Origin: Thiohalorhabdus sp. Cl-TMA
GTDB lineage: Bacteria > Pseudomonadota > Gammaproteobacteria > Thiohalorhabdales > Thiohalorhabdaceae
Assembly (NCBI RefSeq): GCF_041821045.1
Contig: NZ_JBGUAW010000005.1
Coordinates: forward strand, 186,001-250,000
DNA: 64,000 nt
Reading direction: 5' to 3'
Part shown: positions 34,982 through 43,835 of the stretch, piece by piece
Layout: each line of letters opens with the position of its first letter
Numbering within the stretch: the stretch's first letter is position 1
Position numbers and translations under genes: made by a program
The notes under the pieces: generated by a model
What the model was told of the DNA's origin: nothing
The model's database searches: none
What the model saw: only the letters and a program-made list of their open reading frames with translations

Positions 34982-34999
34982 TTGGTACAACATTTGCAA
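34982..34999 (+). promoter_or_regulatory. Sigma-54 (-24/-12) promoter
   Basis: TTGGTACAACATTTGCAA contains the invariant GG (34984-34985) and GC (34996-34997) separated by exactly ten bases, with TTGG-AC and TTGCA matching the RpoN consensus on both sides. The surroundings are AT-rich. The predicted start near 35010 gives a ~60-base leader before the gene at 35073. An activator site upstream is not identified. Confidence 0.7.
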
Positions 35000-35072
35000 T
35001 TGTCTGCATAAAGCTTCCAAACCGTAATTTTCCATCAACTAAGGAGTGGTTTCTCCAGGAGGAGGAATGCAG

Positions 35073-35372
35073 ATGCACGCCAGCCAACTTGAATGGCACA
35101 CGGTGCTGAGCTCGGCAATCGACAATCTGAGCGCCCAGGAACGGATCCTGGAATCCCTGGAGGTGGACGCCGAATGCGGTGAGTCCTGGGGCCAGGAGGA
35201 CGTTATCCATCGCGCGCATTGGCGCTCCCACCGCCGGCAGTGCCGGTTGGCCCTTTCCATTCTCGAAAAGCTGTCCAAGGACCCCGAGGCGCCCGATAAC
35301 GGCAAGCGCCGCAAGATCGTCACCGTCCTGGACGCGGAGTTCGACCGTCTCGGAGAGGAGTGGCCCCGTTAG
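35073..35372 (+). CDS. Small hypothetical protein behind a sigma-54 promoter (99 aa)
   Basis: The ATG at 35073 is chosen because GGAGGAGGA lies six to seven bases upstream; an ATG two codons earlier sits directly on that site. The product is soluble and largely helical: SQLEWHTVLSSAIDNLSAQE, HWRSHRRQCRLALSILEKL and KRRKIVTVLDAEFDRLGEEW. Two Cys and several His/Trp give no recognised motif. A good sigma-54 promoter upstream and a strong terminator after it make this a monocistronic, tightly controlled gene. Function unknown. Confidence 0.75.
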   Translation: MHASQLEWHTVLSSAIDNLSAQERILESLEVDAECGESWGQEDVIHRAHWRSHRRQCRLALSILEKLSKDPEAPDNGKRRKIVTVLDAEFDRLGEEWPR

Positions 35373-35435
35373 GGAAGCGCCGCGGACCCGGCGCGCCGGC
35401 GGTAGGTTCCGAATTTCCGAAAAGGGTGGGACGCG

Positions 35436-35468
35436 GACCGGGCGGGTATTCCCCGCCCGGTCTTTTTT
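35436..35468 (+). terminator. Intrinsic terminator
   Basis: Perfect 11-base arms GACCGGGCGGG and CCCGCCCGGTC around a five-base loop are followed by six T (35463-35468). It ends the transcript of the 99-aa gene and faces the convergent glycosyltransferase gene. Confidence 0.9.
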
Positions 35469-35500
35469 GCGGCGAGCTCCGCTCTGCGGGTCCCCGCCAC

Positions 35501-36616
35501 TCAGCACCGGTCCGGAATATCCGCCAGTATCCGGTCGTATTCGGGGCCCATGCGTCGCCAGTCGAATTCCGAGGCCGCCGTGGCGAGCCGCTCGGAACCG
35601 CCGGGCGGTCCCTCCCGGATCAGCCGGCGCAGGCGGCGGCGGAGCTCGTCCTCGCTTTCGTACAGGCAGTGCTCCCGCCAGGCCGCCGGGAGGAGCTCGG
35701 GATAGGCCTGGCGCCGTGGCAGCAGTGGGAAGGCGCCGCAGTACATCGCTTCCATGACGCTGATGCCGAAGAAGTCGTGGTGGGAGGTTACCGGCAGGAT
35801 ATCCGCCGCCCAGAGCCAGGCGGCATAGGTGGCGCGGTCCTCGACGTAGCCGAAATGGGCGATGCGCCCGTGCAGCCGCCGTCGGGCTTCCTCGAATATC
35901 GGGTAGCCCCGTTTGGGCGCGCTGCCGAGTACCGCCACCCGAAAATGCAATCCCTCCCCGGCCAGGTCGAAGAGGATCCGGAAGAAGGCGTCCGGGTTCT
36001 TGTCGTGCGCCCAGCGGTGGTTCCAGAGGAGAAGCGGCGGCTCCTGCCCGGCCGCCGCCGTGGGACGGTGGGGGTCCAGGGCCTCCAGGTCCAGGCCCAG
36101 GGGGAGCACCGCGCTCTTGGCCGCCACTGCCTCGATCCCGTCCGGGTCCGCGTGATCGCGGATCCCCGTGAGCATGGTCCGGGCCCCTTCCAGGAGGCTG
36201 TCCCGGTTGAAGGCGGAGTTGAAAAGCACCCGGTCGGCGGCCAGGGCGGTGGCGTAATTGATGAAGCCGTAGTGGCTGTCCCGGCCCTGGGCCGTGTCCG
36301 TGTCCTCCGGGGAGCGGGGATAGGCGAACTGGTTCTCGTGGAAATAGGCGGCCACCGGAATGCTCGCGGTCTGCTCGCGGGTAAGGGCGAGAAAGGTGGT
36401 GAGATCCAGGAGGTCCGTGGCCAGGATCAGATCCGGGCGCCGTTGCGCCGCCCGGAATCGCTCGGCCAGGGTGATGGCGCCGCCGTGCATGCGCCATTTC
36501 CAGTTGCGGCCGGGCAGGGAAAGGATCTCCACGCTGTGCCGGCTGTGCCTTTGCAGGCCCAGTGCCCAGGCGGCGTGGGAGCCTCCGAAGAAGGGTTCCA
36601 GAAGCAGGATGTGCAA
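35501..36616 (-). CDS. tRNA-queuosine alpha-mannosyltransferase-like glycosyltransferase (371 aa)
   Basis: The N-terminus MHILLLEPFFGGSHAAWALG and the following LPGRNWKWRMHGGA are hallmarks of the GTDC1/DUF3524 family, whose animal member mannosylates queuosine in tRNA-Asp. The middle contains AAYFHENQFAYP and FNSAFNRDSLL. The C-terminal GT4-type domain has WNHRWAHDKNPDAFF, LGYVEDR-type turn and HHDFFGISVMEAMYCG, the usual sugar-nucleotide-binding Glu region. It is a cytoplasmic GT-B fold enzyme. Bacterial members are known but not well studied, so the substrate here is an inference. It is transcribed divergently from the YncE-like gene. Confidence 0.85.
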   Translation of the reverse strand: MHILLLEPFFGGSHAAWALGLQRHSRHSVEILSLPGRNWKWRMHGGAITLAERFRAAQRRPDLILATDLLDLTTFLALTREQTASIPVAAYFHENQFAYPRSPEDTDTAQGRDSHYGFINYATALAADRVLFNSAFNRDSLLEGARTMLTGIRDHADPDGIEAVAAKSAVLPLGLDLEALDPHRPTAAAGQEPPLLLWNHRWAHDKNPDAFFRILFDLAGEGLHFRVAVLGSAPKRGYPIFEEARRRLHGRIAHFGYVEDRATYAAWLWAADILPVTSHHDFFGISVMEAMYCGAFPLLPRRQAYPELLPAAWREHCLYESEDELRRRLRRLIREGPPGGSERLATAASEFDWRRMGPEYDRILADIPDRC

Positions 36617-36738
36617 GAAAATTGTCTCCCGGGGTTGACCGCGGTACGCCCCAGCGACGAATTTTCCCTGGAGGGGAACGCGAATTCAAAAGGGGCGGAA
36701 CCGTTCCCGCCCCGGTGTCAATCCGAGGAGTGCTTTCC

Positions 36739-37740
36739 ATGTCCATAAGGGTTTTCCGCCGTATCCCGGGCGGAATCGGGGCGGCGCTGTCGGCCGCCGC
36801 GCTTCTGGCCGGCTGTGCCACCATGGGCCAGGGATGGTCCGTTGACGGCGGCGAGCCGGTGTACGTGGTGGATCAGTCCGCCGGAAAGCTGGCGGTGGTG
36901 GACCCCCAGGGGGGCGAAGTGGTCGATGAGGTGGACGTGGGCCGGACGCCCACCTATAACGCGGTGACCCCCGACGGCAGGTACGTGCTGGTGACCGCCA
37001 CCGCCGAGGAGACCCTGTACGTGGTGGACACCGGGAGCCGCGAGGTGGTGGACAAGCTGGAGCTCGGAGACACGCCCAAGGGCGTGGGGGTGACCCCCGA
37101 CGGACAGTTCGTCTACGCCGTCAACGAGGGCGCGGGGACCGTGGACATCTTCGAGGTGGGTAGCTGGGCGCACGTCAAGGAGGTCTCGGTGGGCAGCGCC
37201 CCGCACAACGTGGCCTTCGACGACAAGCGCAAGATCGCCTACATCAGCAACGGCGGCTCCAACACGGTGAGCCGAATCCGCTATACCAACCATACCCGGC
37301 TGGGGCAGATCGGCCTCGCGGGCGAGGGTGTGCCGCACAATCTGGTGGTCAGCCCCGACGGCACGTACCTGCTGGTCACTCGCAACCGGAGCCGGGACAT
37401 GGCGGTGGTGGACCTGGAGAGCGGCCAGGACATCGTCCACATCCGGCTTTCGCAGGGGCACCACGGCATCGACATGAATCCCGACGGCCGCTGGGTATAC
37501 GTCACCGGCATCGGCGGCTCCGTGGTCAATGTCATCGACCTGGGCCGGTTCGCCCGCGTGGGCCAGGTGGAGGTGGGGCAGGGCCCGCACGGGGTCCGGT
37601 TCAGCGCCGACGGCGAGCGGGCCTATGTGACCGTGCAGGGCACCAACGAGGTGGTGGGCCTTGAGGTCGAGAACCACGCCATTATGCGCCGGATCGAGGA
37701 CGAGGGCGGGCCCTTCTGGCTGTCCGTCCGGGGTCGGTGA
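36739..37740 (+). CDS. YncE-like beta-propeller lipoprotein (333 aa)
   Basis: The ATG at 36739 has GAGGAG eight bases upstream. A signal peptide with lipobox ALLAGC (Cys26) is followed by about seven repeats of the YVTN type: VYVVDQSAGKLAVVD, NAVTPDGRYVLVT, GVGVTPDGQFVYAV, NVAFDDKRKIAYIS, NLVVSPDGTYLLVT, GIDMNPDGRWVYVT and GVRFSADGERAYVT. The whole mature protein is one seven-bladed propeller. Role in the periplasm is unknown; related proteins bind ligands or metals, or act as scaffolds. A strong terminator follows directly. Confidence 0.88.
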   Translation: MSIRVFRRIPGGIGAALSAAALLAGCATMGQGWSVDGGEPVYVVDQSAGKLAVVDPQGGEVVDEVDVGRTPTYNAVTPDGRYVLVTATAEETLYVVDTGSREVVDKLELGDTPKGVGVTPDGQFVYAVNEGAGTVDIFEVGSWAHVKEVSVGSAPHNVAFDDKRKIAYISNGGSNTVSRIRYTNHTRLGQIGLAGEGVPHNLVVSPDGTYLLVTRNRSRDMAVVDLESGQDIVHIRLSQGHHGIDMNPDGRWVYVTGIGGSVVNVIDLGRFARVGQVEVGQGPHGVRFSADGERAYVTVQGTNEVVGLEVENHAIMRRIEDEGGPFWLSVRGR

Positions 37741-37764
37741 TCCGGACGCCGTCCCACCTTTCCG

Positions 37765-37790
37765 GGCCTCCCGCGCGGGAGGCCTTTTTT
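37765..37790 (+). terminator. Intrinsic terminator
   Basis: The perfect palindrome GGCCTCCCGC-GCGGGAGGCC (37765-37784) is followed by six T (37785-37790). It ends the YncE-like gene and separates it from the convergent cysB. Confidence 0.9.
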
Positions 37791-37805
37791 GCGTGAATCC
37801 GGGGG

Positions 37806-38786
37806 TCAGGGCAGCTCGGTGACGGCCACCAGCTCGTTGAACAGGCCCTGAAGCGTTTCCGGATCCTCCGCCCGCTCCGCCCGGTCGAGGACCTCCGCGG
37901 TCAGGTGCGGGGCGAAGATGCGGATGAACTCCCGGGTGAAGCCGCGCAGCGGCTCCTCGCTGCGGAAGGCGATGCTGGTGATGCTGGGATCGAAGAGGTG
38001 GCCGGCATCCAGCGCCACCAGATCGTCGTCCTGCGGCGACTCCAGCGCCATACGCGCCACGATTCCCACCCCCATGCCCGCCCGCACGTAGGTCTTGATC
38101 ACCTCCGCGTCGGTGGCCGCCAGCACCACCTCGGGCTCCAAGCCCTGTTCCTCGAAGGCCGCGCTCACCCGCGACTGCCCGGTAAGGCCGAAGACATAGG
38201 TTACAAGCGGGAAGGCGGCCAGCCGTTCCAGGGTTACCGGACGCTCCTCGGTGAGCGGGTGTCCGGGGGGCACCACCAGGCAGCGGTTCCACAGATAGCA
38301 GGGCAGCAGCACCAGTCCCTCGAACAGGTGCAGGGATTCGGTGGCGATGGCCAGATCCGTCTCGCGCCGGACGAGCATGCCGGCGATCTGCTGCGGGGTG
38401 CCCTGATGGAGGCGGAAGCGCACCTCCGGGTGCAGCTCGCGGAAGCGCCGGATGGTTTCCGGGAGCGCGTAACGGGCCTGGGTGTGCGTGGTGGCCAGGG
38501 TCAGGGTGCCCTGTCCGGGCTCGCGGTACTCGGTGGCCACCTGCTTGATGTTGGTGATCTCGCGCAGGGCGCGCTCGGCGTAGGCCAGCACCGCCTCCCC
38601 GGCGGGAGTCAGGTGGGAGAGCTGCCGGCCGGAGCGCGCGAACAGGGGCAGGCCCAGCTCCTCCTCCAGCAATCGGAGCTGCTTGCTGATGCCCGGCTGG
38701 GAGGTGAACAGGCGCTCCGCCGCGGCGGTCACGTTGAACCCGGTGCGTACCACCTCCCGGAAGAATTGCAGCTGGCGAAGGGTCAT
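37806..38786 (-). CDS. cysB: LysR-type regulator CysB (326 aa)
   Basis: Starts MTLRQLQFFREVVRTGFNVT and has the LysR helix-turn-helix (ERLFTSQPGISKQLRLLEEELG), followed by a periplasmic-binding-type effector domain with TTHTQARYALPE, LHQGTPQQIAGMLV, LVTYVFGLTGQSRV and ATDAEVIKTYVRAGMGVGIV. The segments TTHTQARYALP and YVRAGMGVGI are typical of CysB. The length matches the family (~325). CysB activates cysteine-biosynthesis genes in response to N-acetylserine or O-acetylserine and represses itself. Its place next to the cys cluster, divergent from the peroxiredoxin gene, supports the call. Confidence 0.93.
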   Translation of the reverse strand: MTLRQLQFFREVVRTGFNVTAAAERLFTSQPGISKQLRLLEEELGLPLFARSGRQLSHLTPAGEAVLAYAERALREITNIKQVATEYREPGQGTLTLATTHTQARYALPETIRRFRELHPEVRFRLHQGTPQQIAGMLVRRETDLAIATESLHLFEGLVLLPCYLWNRCLVVPPGHPLTEERPVTLERLAAFPLVTYVFGLTGQSRVSAAFEEQGLEPEVVLAATDAEVIKTYVRAGMGVGIVARMALESPQDDDLVALDAGHLFDPSITSIAFRSEEPLRGFTREFIRIFAPHLTAEVLDRAERAEDPETLQGLFNELVAVTELP

Positions 38787-38800
38787 GAGATCGGCATAGA

Positions 38801-38840
38801 ACCAAAAGTTTGGTTGTTATGAGAACAAAGAATTTCTCAT
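38801..38840. promoter_or_regulatory. Probable CysB/LysR operator in the divergent promoter region
   Basis: Two dyads lie just upstream of cysB: ACCAAA-AG-TTTGGT (38801-38814) and ATGAGAA-N8-TTCTCAT (38819-38840). The region is AT-rich in a GC-rich genome and sits in the 134-base space between divergent genes, where LysR-type regulators normally bind. The sequence of the protein's true site is not known here. Confidence 0.6.
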
Positions 38841-38920
38841 GAACGGCGTCGGTCCCTAGTCTCTATTACCAGATTCGACGCCAACGGCGGACGGCTCAAA
38901 ACATCCCAAGGAGACAGGCA

Positions 38921-39559
38921 ATGGCACTGAGGCTAGGCGACCAGGCACCGGACTTCACACAGGATTCCAGCATCGGCTCCCTGAATCTCTACGAATGGGC
39001 GGGCGACAGCTGGGTGGTCCTGTTCTCCCATCCGGCCGATTACACCCCCGTCTGCACCACGGAGCTCGGGCGCACGGCCAAGCTGGCCAAGGAATTCGAG
39101 AAGCGCAACGTCAAGGCCGTCGGTCTCAGCGTGGATTCCTCGGAATCGCATAAGGGGTGGATCGAGGACATCAACGAGACCCAGAGCACCGAGGTGAACT
39201 TTCCCATCATCGCCGATCACGACCGGAAAGTCTCCGAGCTCTACGACATGATCCACCCGAATGCCGACACCACCCTGACGGTGCGCTCGGTGTTCGTGAT
39301 CGATCCCGACAAGCGGGTCCGCATGACCCTGACCTATCCGGCGAGCACGGGGCGCAATTTCGACGAGATCCTGCGGGTCATCGATTCCCTCCAGCTCACC
39401 GATAACTACAAGGTGGCCACGCCGGTGGACTGGAAATCCGGGGACGACGTGGTGATCGTGCCGACCCTGACCGACGAGGAAGAGCTCAAGCGCCGCTTCC
39501 CCAAGGGCTACGAGGCTGTTCGCCCGTACCTGCGGATCACGCCGGACCCGTCCCGCTAA
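38921..39559 (+). CDS. 1-Cys peroxiredoxin (Prx6 class, 212 aa)
   Basis: The ATG has AAGGAGA seven bases upstream. The peroxidatic Cys45 lies in HPADYTPVCTTELG, and no other cysteine is present, as in 1-Cys Prx6-type enzymes. The C-terminal segments VRSVFVIDPDKRVRMTLTYP, ATPVDWKSGDDVVIVP and RRFPKGYEAVRPYLR are typical of the class, and the length is normal. It reduces hydrogen peroxide and organic peroxides, with an external thiol as reductant. Its placement between cysB and the cys genes suggests coordinate control with thiol supply. Confidence 0.95.
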   Translation: MALRLGDQAPDFTQDSSIGSLNLYEWAGDSWVVLFSHPADYTPVCTTELGRTAKLAKEFEKRNVKAVGLSVDSSESHKGWIEDINETQSTEVNFPIIADHDRKVSELYDMIHPNADTTLTVRSVFVIDPDKRVRMTLTYPASTGRNFDEILRVIDSLQLTDNYKVATPVDWKSGDDVVIVPTLTDEEELKRRFPKGYEAVRPYLRITPDPSR

Positions 39560-39968
39560 CGGCCGGCACCCGGGGCACCTGCCCGCATGAGGCCCTCGTG
39601 CATCCGGGATGATAAAAAAAATTCATCCATGCATAAACCTTTATTGGGGTTGTCGCGATGGAACTGCCCATTCCGGAAACGTTCGTGAAACCGGAAAACG
39701 CCGTCCAGCACCGGCCGCAGTCGCCCGCCCGGCGGGCCTCGGCACCGGTTCCATTCCCGGAGGAGCGCCGCGCGGGCAAGGGGGACTACTACCCCATGCT
39801 GCCCGCCGGGTGCGCCGGCTAGGCCCCGGAAAGGACCCCCGATCAGCGGAAATGCTCCGGCTCCCCCTCTGGGGGAGTAGGGCAGGCTCACCCCGCTTTC
39901 CGGGCGAGGAGCCCGGGAGATCCCGGGACGCGCGACGCAGGAATCTACAAGGAAGGAAACAATTGGCT
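39560..39968. other. Region between peroxiredoxin and cysH
   Basis: It holds an AT-rich patch (39610-39650) that could be a promoter, the possible small gene at 39658-39822, and a small hairpin CTCCCCC-TCT-GGGGGAG (39861-39877) without a T-run, which may lie in the leader of the cys operon. No other feature is evident. Confidence 0.4.
39658..39822 (+). CDS. Possible small protein (54 aa)
   Basis: The ATG at 39658 follows an AT-rich patch; GGGG about nine bases upstream is a weak ribosome binding site. The product begins MELPIPETFVKPENAVQHRP and ends GDYYPMLPAGCAG. It is proline- and arginine-rich with no membrane segment. Third codon positions are mostly G/C. It is not recognised, and the only support is the open frame, codon bias and the preceding AT-rich region. 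Confidence 0.4.
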   Translation: MELPIPETFVKPENAVQHRPQSPARRASAPVPFPEERRAGKGDYYPMLPAGCAG

Positions 39969-40676
39969 ATGGGTGCAGTCACCGAGACGCTTCCGGAAGC
40001 GAAGGCCCGGCGCGTGGCGGAGGAGCTGCGGCGCATCGGGGCCGCCCATTCGCCGGCGGTGCTGGCCAGCAGTCTGGGCGCGGAGGACATGGTCCTCACT
40101 GACCTGATCAGCCGCGAGGCCCCGGGTATCGCCGTGTTCAGTCTGGACACGGGCCGCCTGAACGCCGAGACCTACGAGCTGATGCAGCAGGTCAAGACCC
40201 GCTACCCGGACCTGGATTACCGGATCTACGCCCCCGAGGCCGCCGATGTGGAGGCGCTCGTGCAGGGGTACGGACCCAACGCCTTCTACGAGAGCCTGGA
40301 CCTGCGCAAGCAGTGCTGCCACGTCCGCAAGGTGAAGCCCCTGCAGCGGGCCCTCGCCGGGAACAGCGCCTGGATCACGGGCATGCGGCGGCTCCAGTCG
40401 GTGACCCGCAAGGACCTGGAACCGGAGACCTGGGACGAGGCCAACGGGCTCTACAAATTCAATCCCCTCTACGACTGGAGCCAGGCGGAGGTCTGGGGCT
40501 ACATCCGCGCCCACGGCGTCCCTTACAACGCGCTCCACGAGCAGGGCTACGCCAGCGTCGGCTGCGCCCCCTGCACCCGGCCCATCGCTGCGGGCGAGGA
40601 CGAGCGGGCCGGCCGCTGGTGGTGGGAGGACCCCGAGGCCAAGGAATGCGGCCTCCACCTCAACCGCGAATCCTGA
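39969..40676 (+). CDS. cysH: Adenylyl-sulfate (APS) reductase CysH (235 aa)
   Basis: Reduces APS to sulfite with thioredoxin or glutathione as electron source. The two cysteine pairs that bind a [4Fe-4S] cluster are present: Cys116-Cys117 in RKQCCHVRK and Cys199/Cys202 in VGCAPCTRP. This points to the iron-sulfur APS reductase type rather than the enterobacterial PAPS reductase. The catalytic Cys227 is in the C-terminal KECGLH motif. Other motifs: ASSLGAEDMVL (PP-loop), FSLDTGRL and ITGMRRLQS. A TTG six bases earlier (39963) has better spacing from AAGGAAGG and may be the true start. It precedes sat, consistent with a pathway that skips the APS kinase step. Confidence 0.93.
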   Translation: MGAVTETLPEAKARRVAEELRRIGAAHSPAVLASSLGAEDMVLTDLISREAPGIAVFSLDTGRLNAETYELMQQVKTRYPDLDYRIYAPEAADVEALVQGYGPNAFYESLDLRKQCCHVRKVKPLQRALAGNSAWITGMRRLQSVTRKDLEPETWDEANGLYKFNPLYDWSQAEVWGYIRAHGVPYNALHEQGYASVGCAPCTRPIAAGEDERAGRWWWEDPEAKECGLHLNRES

Positions 40677-40762
40677 GCGGGCGGCAGGGGGCCCGGCCAG
40701 CGTCCGGAACGGCCCCGCCCCTCGGCCCGGCTACCCGAAAAGAACCGCAAGAGACGTTTCCC

Positions 40763-41950
40763 ATGCGTACAGCGAACCCGCTGCCCGAAGTGCCGCCCCA
40801 CGGCGGCCGTCTGGTGAACCGGCTGTTGTCCGGCGCGGAGGCGGAGGAAGCCCGCGCCCAGGCCGCGGCGCTTCCCGCCGTATCCCTTTCCTCCCGGGCC
40901 CTGGCCGACCTGGAGTGTCTGGCCACCGGGGTTTATTCCCCGCTCGAGGGGTTCATGGATGGCTCGGATTTCCAGGCCGTGGTTTCCGGAATGCAGCTCG
41001 CCGGCGGGGAGCCCTGGACCGTCCCGGTGACCCTGCCGGTGGGGGACGCGGTGGCCGGCTGGGTGAAGCCCGGAAGCCGCTTGGCCCTCCAATGGCAGGG
41101 CGCGCCGCTGGGCGTTCTGGAGGTCTCCGACTGCTTCCGGCCCGATAAGGAGGAGGAGGCGGTACAGGTCTTCGGCACCGGTGATGCCGATCATCCCGGT
41201 GTTGCCGCCCTGTACGAGGGCGAGGATTTCCGCCTCGGCGGTACGGTGTGGGCCTGGGATCTGCCCCGCCAGGACCCCTTCGCCCCCTACCGCTGGACGC
41301 CGGCGGCGGTGCGCAAGGCGATCGCGGACCGCGGGTGGCGAAGCACCGCCGCCTTCCAGACCCGCAATCCCATCCACCGCGCCCACGAGCACCTGCAGAA
41401 GGTGGCTTTGGAGGTGGTGGACGGGCTGCTGGTGCATCCCCTGGTGGGCACCACCAAGCAGGGGGACATTCCTCCCGAGGTTCGGCTGGATACCTACGAG
41501 GCGGTCCTGAGCCACTACTACCCCCGGGAGCGGACCCTGCTGACGGTGTTCCCCGCCGCCATGCGCTACGCGGGTCCCCGGGAGGCGGTCATGCACGCCA
41601 TCGCCCGCAAGAATTACGGCTGCACGCATTTCATCGTGGGACGCGATCATGCGGGGGTGGGGGACTACTACGGCACTTACGAGGCGCAGGAGATCTTCGA
41701 CCGCTTCAGCCTCGACGACCTGGGTATCCAACCGCTTAAGTTCGACCACGCCTTTTTCTGCCGGGCGTGCGACCAGATGGCCTCCATTCGGACCTGCCCC
41801 CATTCCACGGAGGAGCGGGTGGTGCTGTCGGGCACCGAGGTGCGCCGCATGCTGCGCGACGGCGAGCACCCGCCGCCCGAGTTCACCCGGCCCGAGGTGG
41901 CGGAGATCCTGGTGGACGCCTTCCAGGAATCCGGCGCCCAGCGTGCCTGA
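40763..41950 (+). CDS. sat: ATP sulfurylase Sat (395 aa)
   Basis: Makes APS and pyrophosphate from sulfate and ATP. Motifs: PHGGRLVNRLL at the N-terminus, AFQTRNPIHRAHEHLQK (the QxRNPxHxxHE active-site motif), LVHPLVGTTKQGDIP, VFPAAMRYAGPREAV and VGRDHAGVGDYYG. Cysteines in FFCRACDQMASIRTCPH form the putative zinc site of prokaryotic homo-oligomeric Sat. No APS kinase domain is fused. The start at 40763 gives the expected MRT...PPHGG beginning. It sits between cysH and cysJ in the same direction, so it works in assimilation here, although the same enzyme type runs in reverse in sulfur oxidisers. Confidence 0.95.
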   Translation: MRTANPLPEVPPHGGRLVNRLLSGAEAEEARAQAAALPAVSLSSRALADLECLATGVYSPLEGFMDGSDFQAVVSGMQLAGGEPWTVPVTLPVGDAVAGWVKPGSRLALQWQGAPLGVLEVSDCFRPDKEEEAVQVFGTGDADHPGVAALYEGEDFRLGGTVWAWDLPRQDPFAPYRWTPAAVRKAIADRGWRSTAAFQTRNPIHRAHEHLQKVALEVVDGLLVHPLVGTTKQGDIPPEVRLDTYEAVLSHYYPRERTLLTVFPAAMRYAGPREAVMHAIARKNYGCTHFIVGRDHAGVGDYYGTYEAQEIFDRFSLDDLGIQPLKFDHAFFCRACDQMASIRTCPHSTEERVVLSGTEVRRMLRDGEHPPPEFTRPEVAEILVDAFQESGAQRA

Positions 41951-41985
41951 GCTCCCCCTCAAACGGCCCAGGGAAGTGCTTGCTT

Positions 41986-43818
41986 ATGCAGTCGACGCCG
42001 CTCAGTGAACATTCCAGCCCCCTGACCCGGGAGCAAGCGGAACAGCTCAACCGGCTCAAGGAGGATCTGGCTCCGGAACAGGCCACCTGGATCAGCGGGT
42101 ACCTGGCCGGACTGGTGGGTGCCGGTGCCTCCGCCACGGCCACCCCCGCCCCGGAGACGGGCGCGGGGGTGGCCACCCTGCCATCGCTTACCGTGCTGGT
42201 GGGCTCCCAGACCGGAAACGCCCAGGGCGTGGCCCAGCAGGCCGCCGAGCGGGCCCGGGAAGCCGGGTTCGAGGCGGAAGTCAAGGACATGGGGAGCTAC
42301 AAGAACAAGCAGCTCCGCAGCGAGGATTACCTGCTGGTGATCTGCAGCACCCACGGCGAGGGAGAGCCGCCGGACAACGCCCTGGATCTCCACGAATTCC
42401 TCCACGGCCGCAAGGCCCCCAAGCTGGAAGGGACCCGCTTCGCCGTACTGTCCCTGGGGGACCGCAGCTACGACCACTTCTGCCAGACCGGCAAGGACTT
42501 CGACGGCAAGCTGGAGGAGCTGGGCGGGGTCCGGCTCGCGGAGCGTACGGACTGCGACGTGGACTTCGAGGCGGACGCCGATGCCTGGATCGACCGGGTC
42601 CTGGAGGCCCTGGGCCAGGAGTCCGGAGCCGCCGGGACGGGAGCCGGCAACGTGGTGCCCCTGGCCACGGAGAAGAAGGGCACCGCGGAGAGCCGCTATT
42701 CCCGCAAGCATCCCTTCCCGGCCACGGTCCTGGAGAACCAAGCCCTCACCGGCCGCGGTTCCAACAAGGGAACCCGGCACCTGGAGCTCTCCCTGGAGGG
42801 GTCGGACCTCACCTATGAGCCCGGCGACTCCCTGGGCGTGTTTCCGGTGAACCGCCGCGAGGCGGTGACCGAGCTGCTGGAATCGCTGGGCCTGGAGGCC
42901 GGGGAGCCGGTCCCCACCCCCAAGGGGGAAGAGGTGGCCCTGGAGGAGGCCCTGCGGCGCCATTACGAGATCCGCCTGCTGGCCCCCCCGGTGGTGGAGG
43001 CGTGGGCGGAGCTGGCCGGCTCGGAGGCGCTCGGCGCGCTGGCGGCGGAGGACAACCGGGCCGCCCTGCGGGAGTACCTCCACGGCCGCGAGCTTATCGA
43101 CCTGGTGCGGGATTATCCCGTGGGCGGCGTCTCCGCGGGGAATTTCGTCGGCGCGCTGCGCCCGCTCCAGGCGCGGCTGTACTCCATCGCCTCCGGACCC
43201 AGCGCCAGCCCGGACGAGGCCCATCTCACCGTGGGTCTGGTGCGTTACTGGAGCCACGGGCGCGACCGCTACGGTGTGGCCTCCAACTGGCTGGCGGACG
43301 TGGTGGAGGAGGGGGACGAGCTGCCGGTGTACGTGCACCGGAATCCCAACTTCCGGCTTCCCGAGGATCCGGACGCGCCGATCATCATGATCGGGCCGGG
43401 TACGGGGGTGGCGCCCTTCCGCGCCTTCCTGGAGGAGCGCGAGGAGACGGGGGCCGGCGGCGCGAACTGGCTGTTCTTCGGCGAGCAGCACTTCCGGACC
43501 GATTTCCTCTATCAGCTGGATTGGCAGCGCTGGCGGCGGGAAGGGGTCCTCACGCGCATGGACGTGGCCTTCTCCCGGGACCAGGCGGAACGGGTGTACG
43601 TCCAGGACCGCCTCCGGGAGCGGGCACGGGAGCTCTACCAATGGCTGGAGGAGGGCGCCCACGTCTATGTCTGCGGCGACGCCGTGGGCATGGCGCCGGC
43701 CGTGCACGGCGCCATGGAAGCGGTCATCCGGGAGGAAGGGGGCCACGGTCCCGAGGAGGCGGCCCAGTACCTCAAGGATCTGCAGAAGGCCGGGCGCTAT
43801 CAGCGCGACGTCTACTGA
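41986..43818 (+). CDS. cysJ: Sulfite reductase flavoprotein alpha component CysJ (610 aa)
   Basis: Transfers electrons from NADPH through FAD and FMN to CysI. An N-terminal helical segment is followed by a flavodoxin domain (about 65-210: [44 protein letters not shown]). Then come the FAD-binding region ([30 protein letters not shown]) and the NADPH-binding module ([33 protein letters not shown], ending GRYQRDVY). The C-terminal Tyr is conserved. The ATG at 41986 has GGGAAG upstream. It is 17 bases ahead of cysI. Confidence 0.97.
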   Translation: MQSTPLSEHSSPLTREQAEQLNRLKEDLAPEQATWISGYLAGLVGAGASATATPAPETGAGVATLPSLTVLVGSQTGNAQGVAQQAAERAREAGFEAEVKDMGSYKNKQLRSEDYLLVICSTHGEGEPPDNALDLHEFLHGRKAPKLEGTRFAVLSLGDRSYDHFCQTGKDFDGKLEELGGVRLAERTDCDVDFEADADAWIDRVLEALGQESGAAGTGAGNVVPLATEKKGTAESRYSRKHPFPATVLENQALTGRGSNKGTRHLELSLEGSDLTYEPGDSLGVFPVNRREAVTELLESLGLEAGEPVPTPKGEEVALEEALRRHYEIRLLAPPVVEAWAELAGSEALGALAAEDNRAALREYLHGRELIDLVRDYPVGGVSAGNFVGALRPLQARLYSIASGPSASPDEAHLTVGLVRYWSHGRDRYGVASNWLADVVEEGDELPVYVHRNPNFRLPEDPDAPIIMIGPGTGVAPFRAFLEEREETGAGGANWLFFGEQHFRTDFLYQLDWQRWRREGVLTRMDVAFSRDQAERVYVQDRLRERARELYQWLEEGAHVYVCGDAVGMAPAVHGAMEAVIREEGGHGPEEAAQYLKDLQKAGRYQRDVY

Positions 43819-43835
43819 GCCATCAGGAATTTCTC

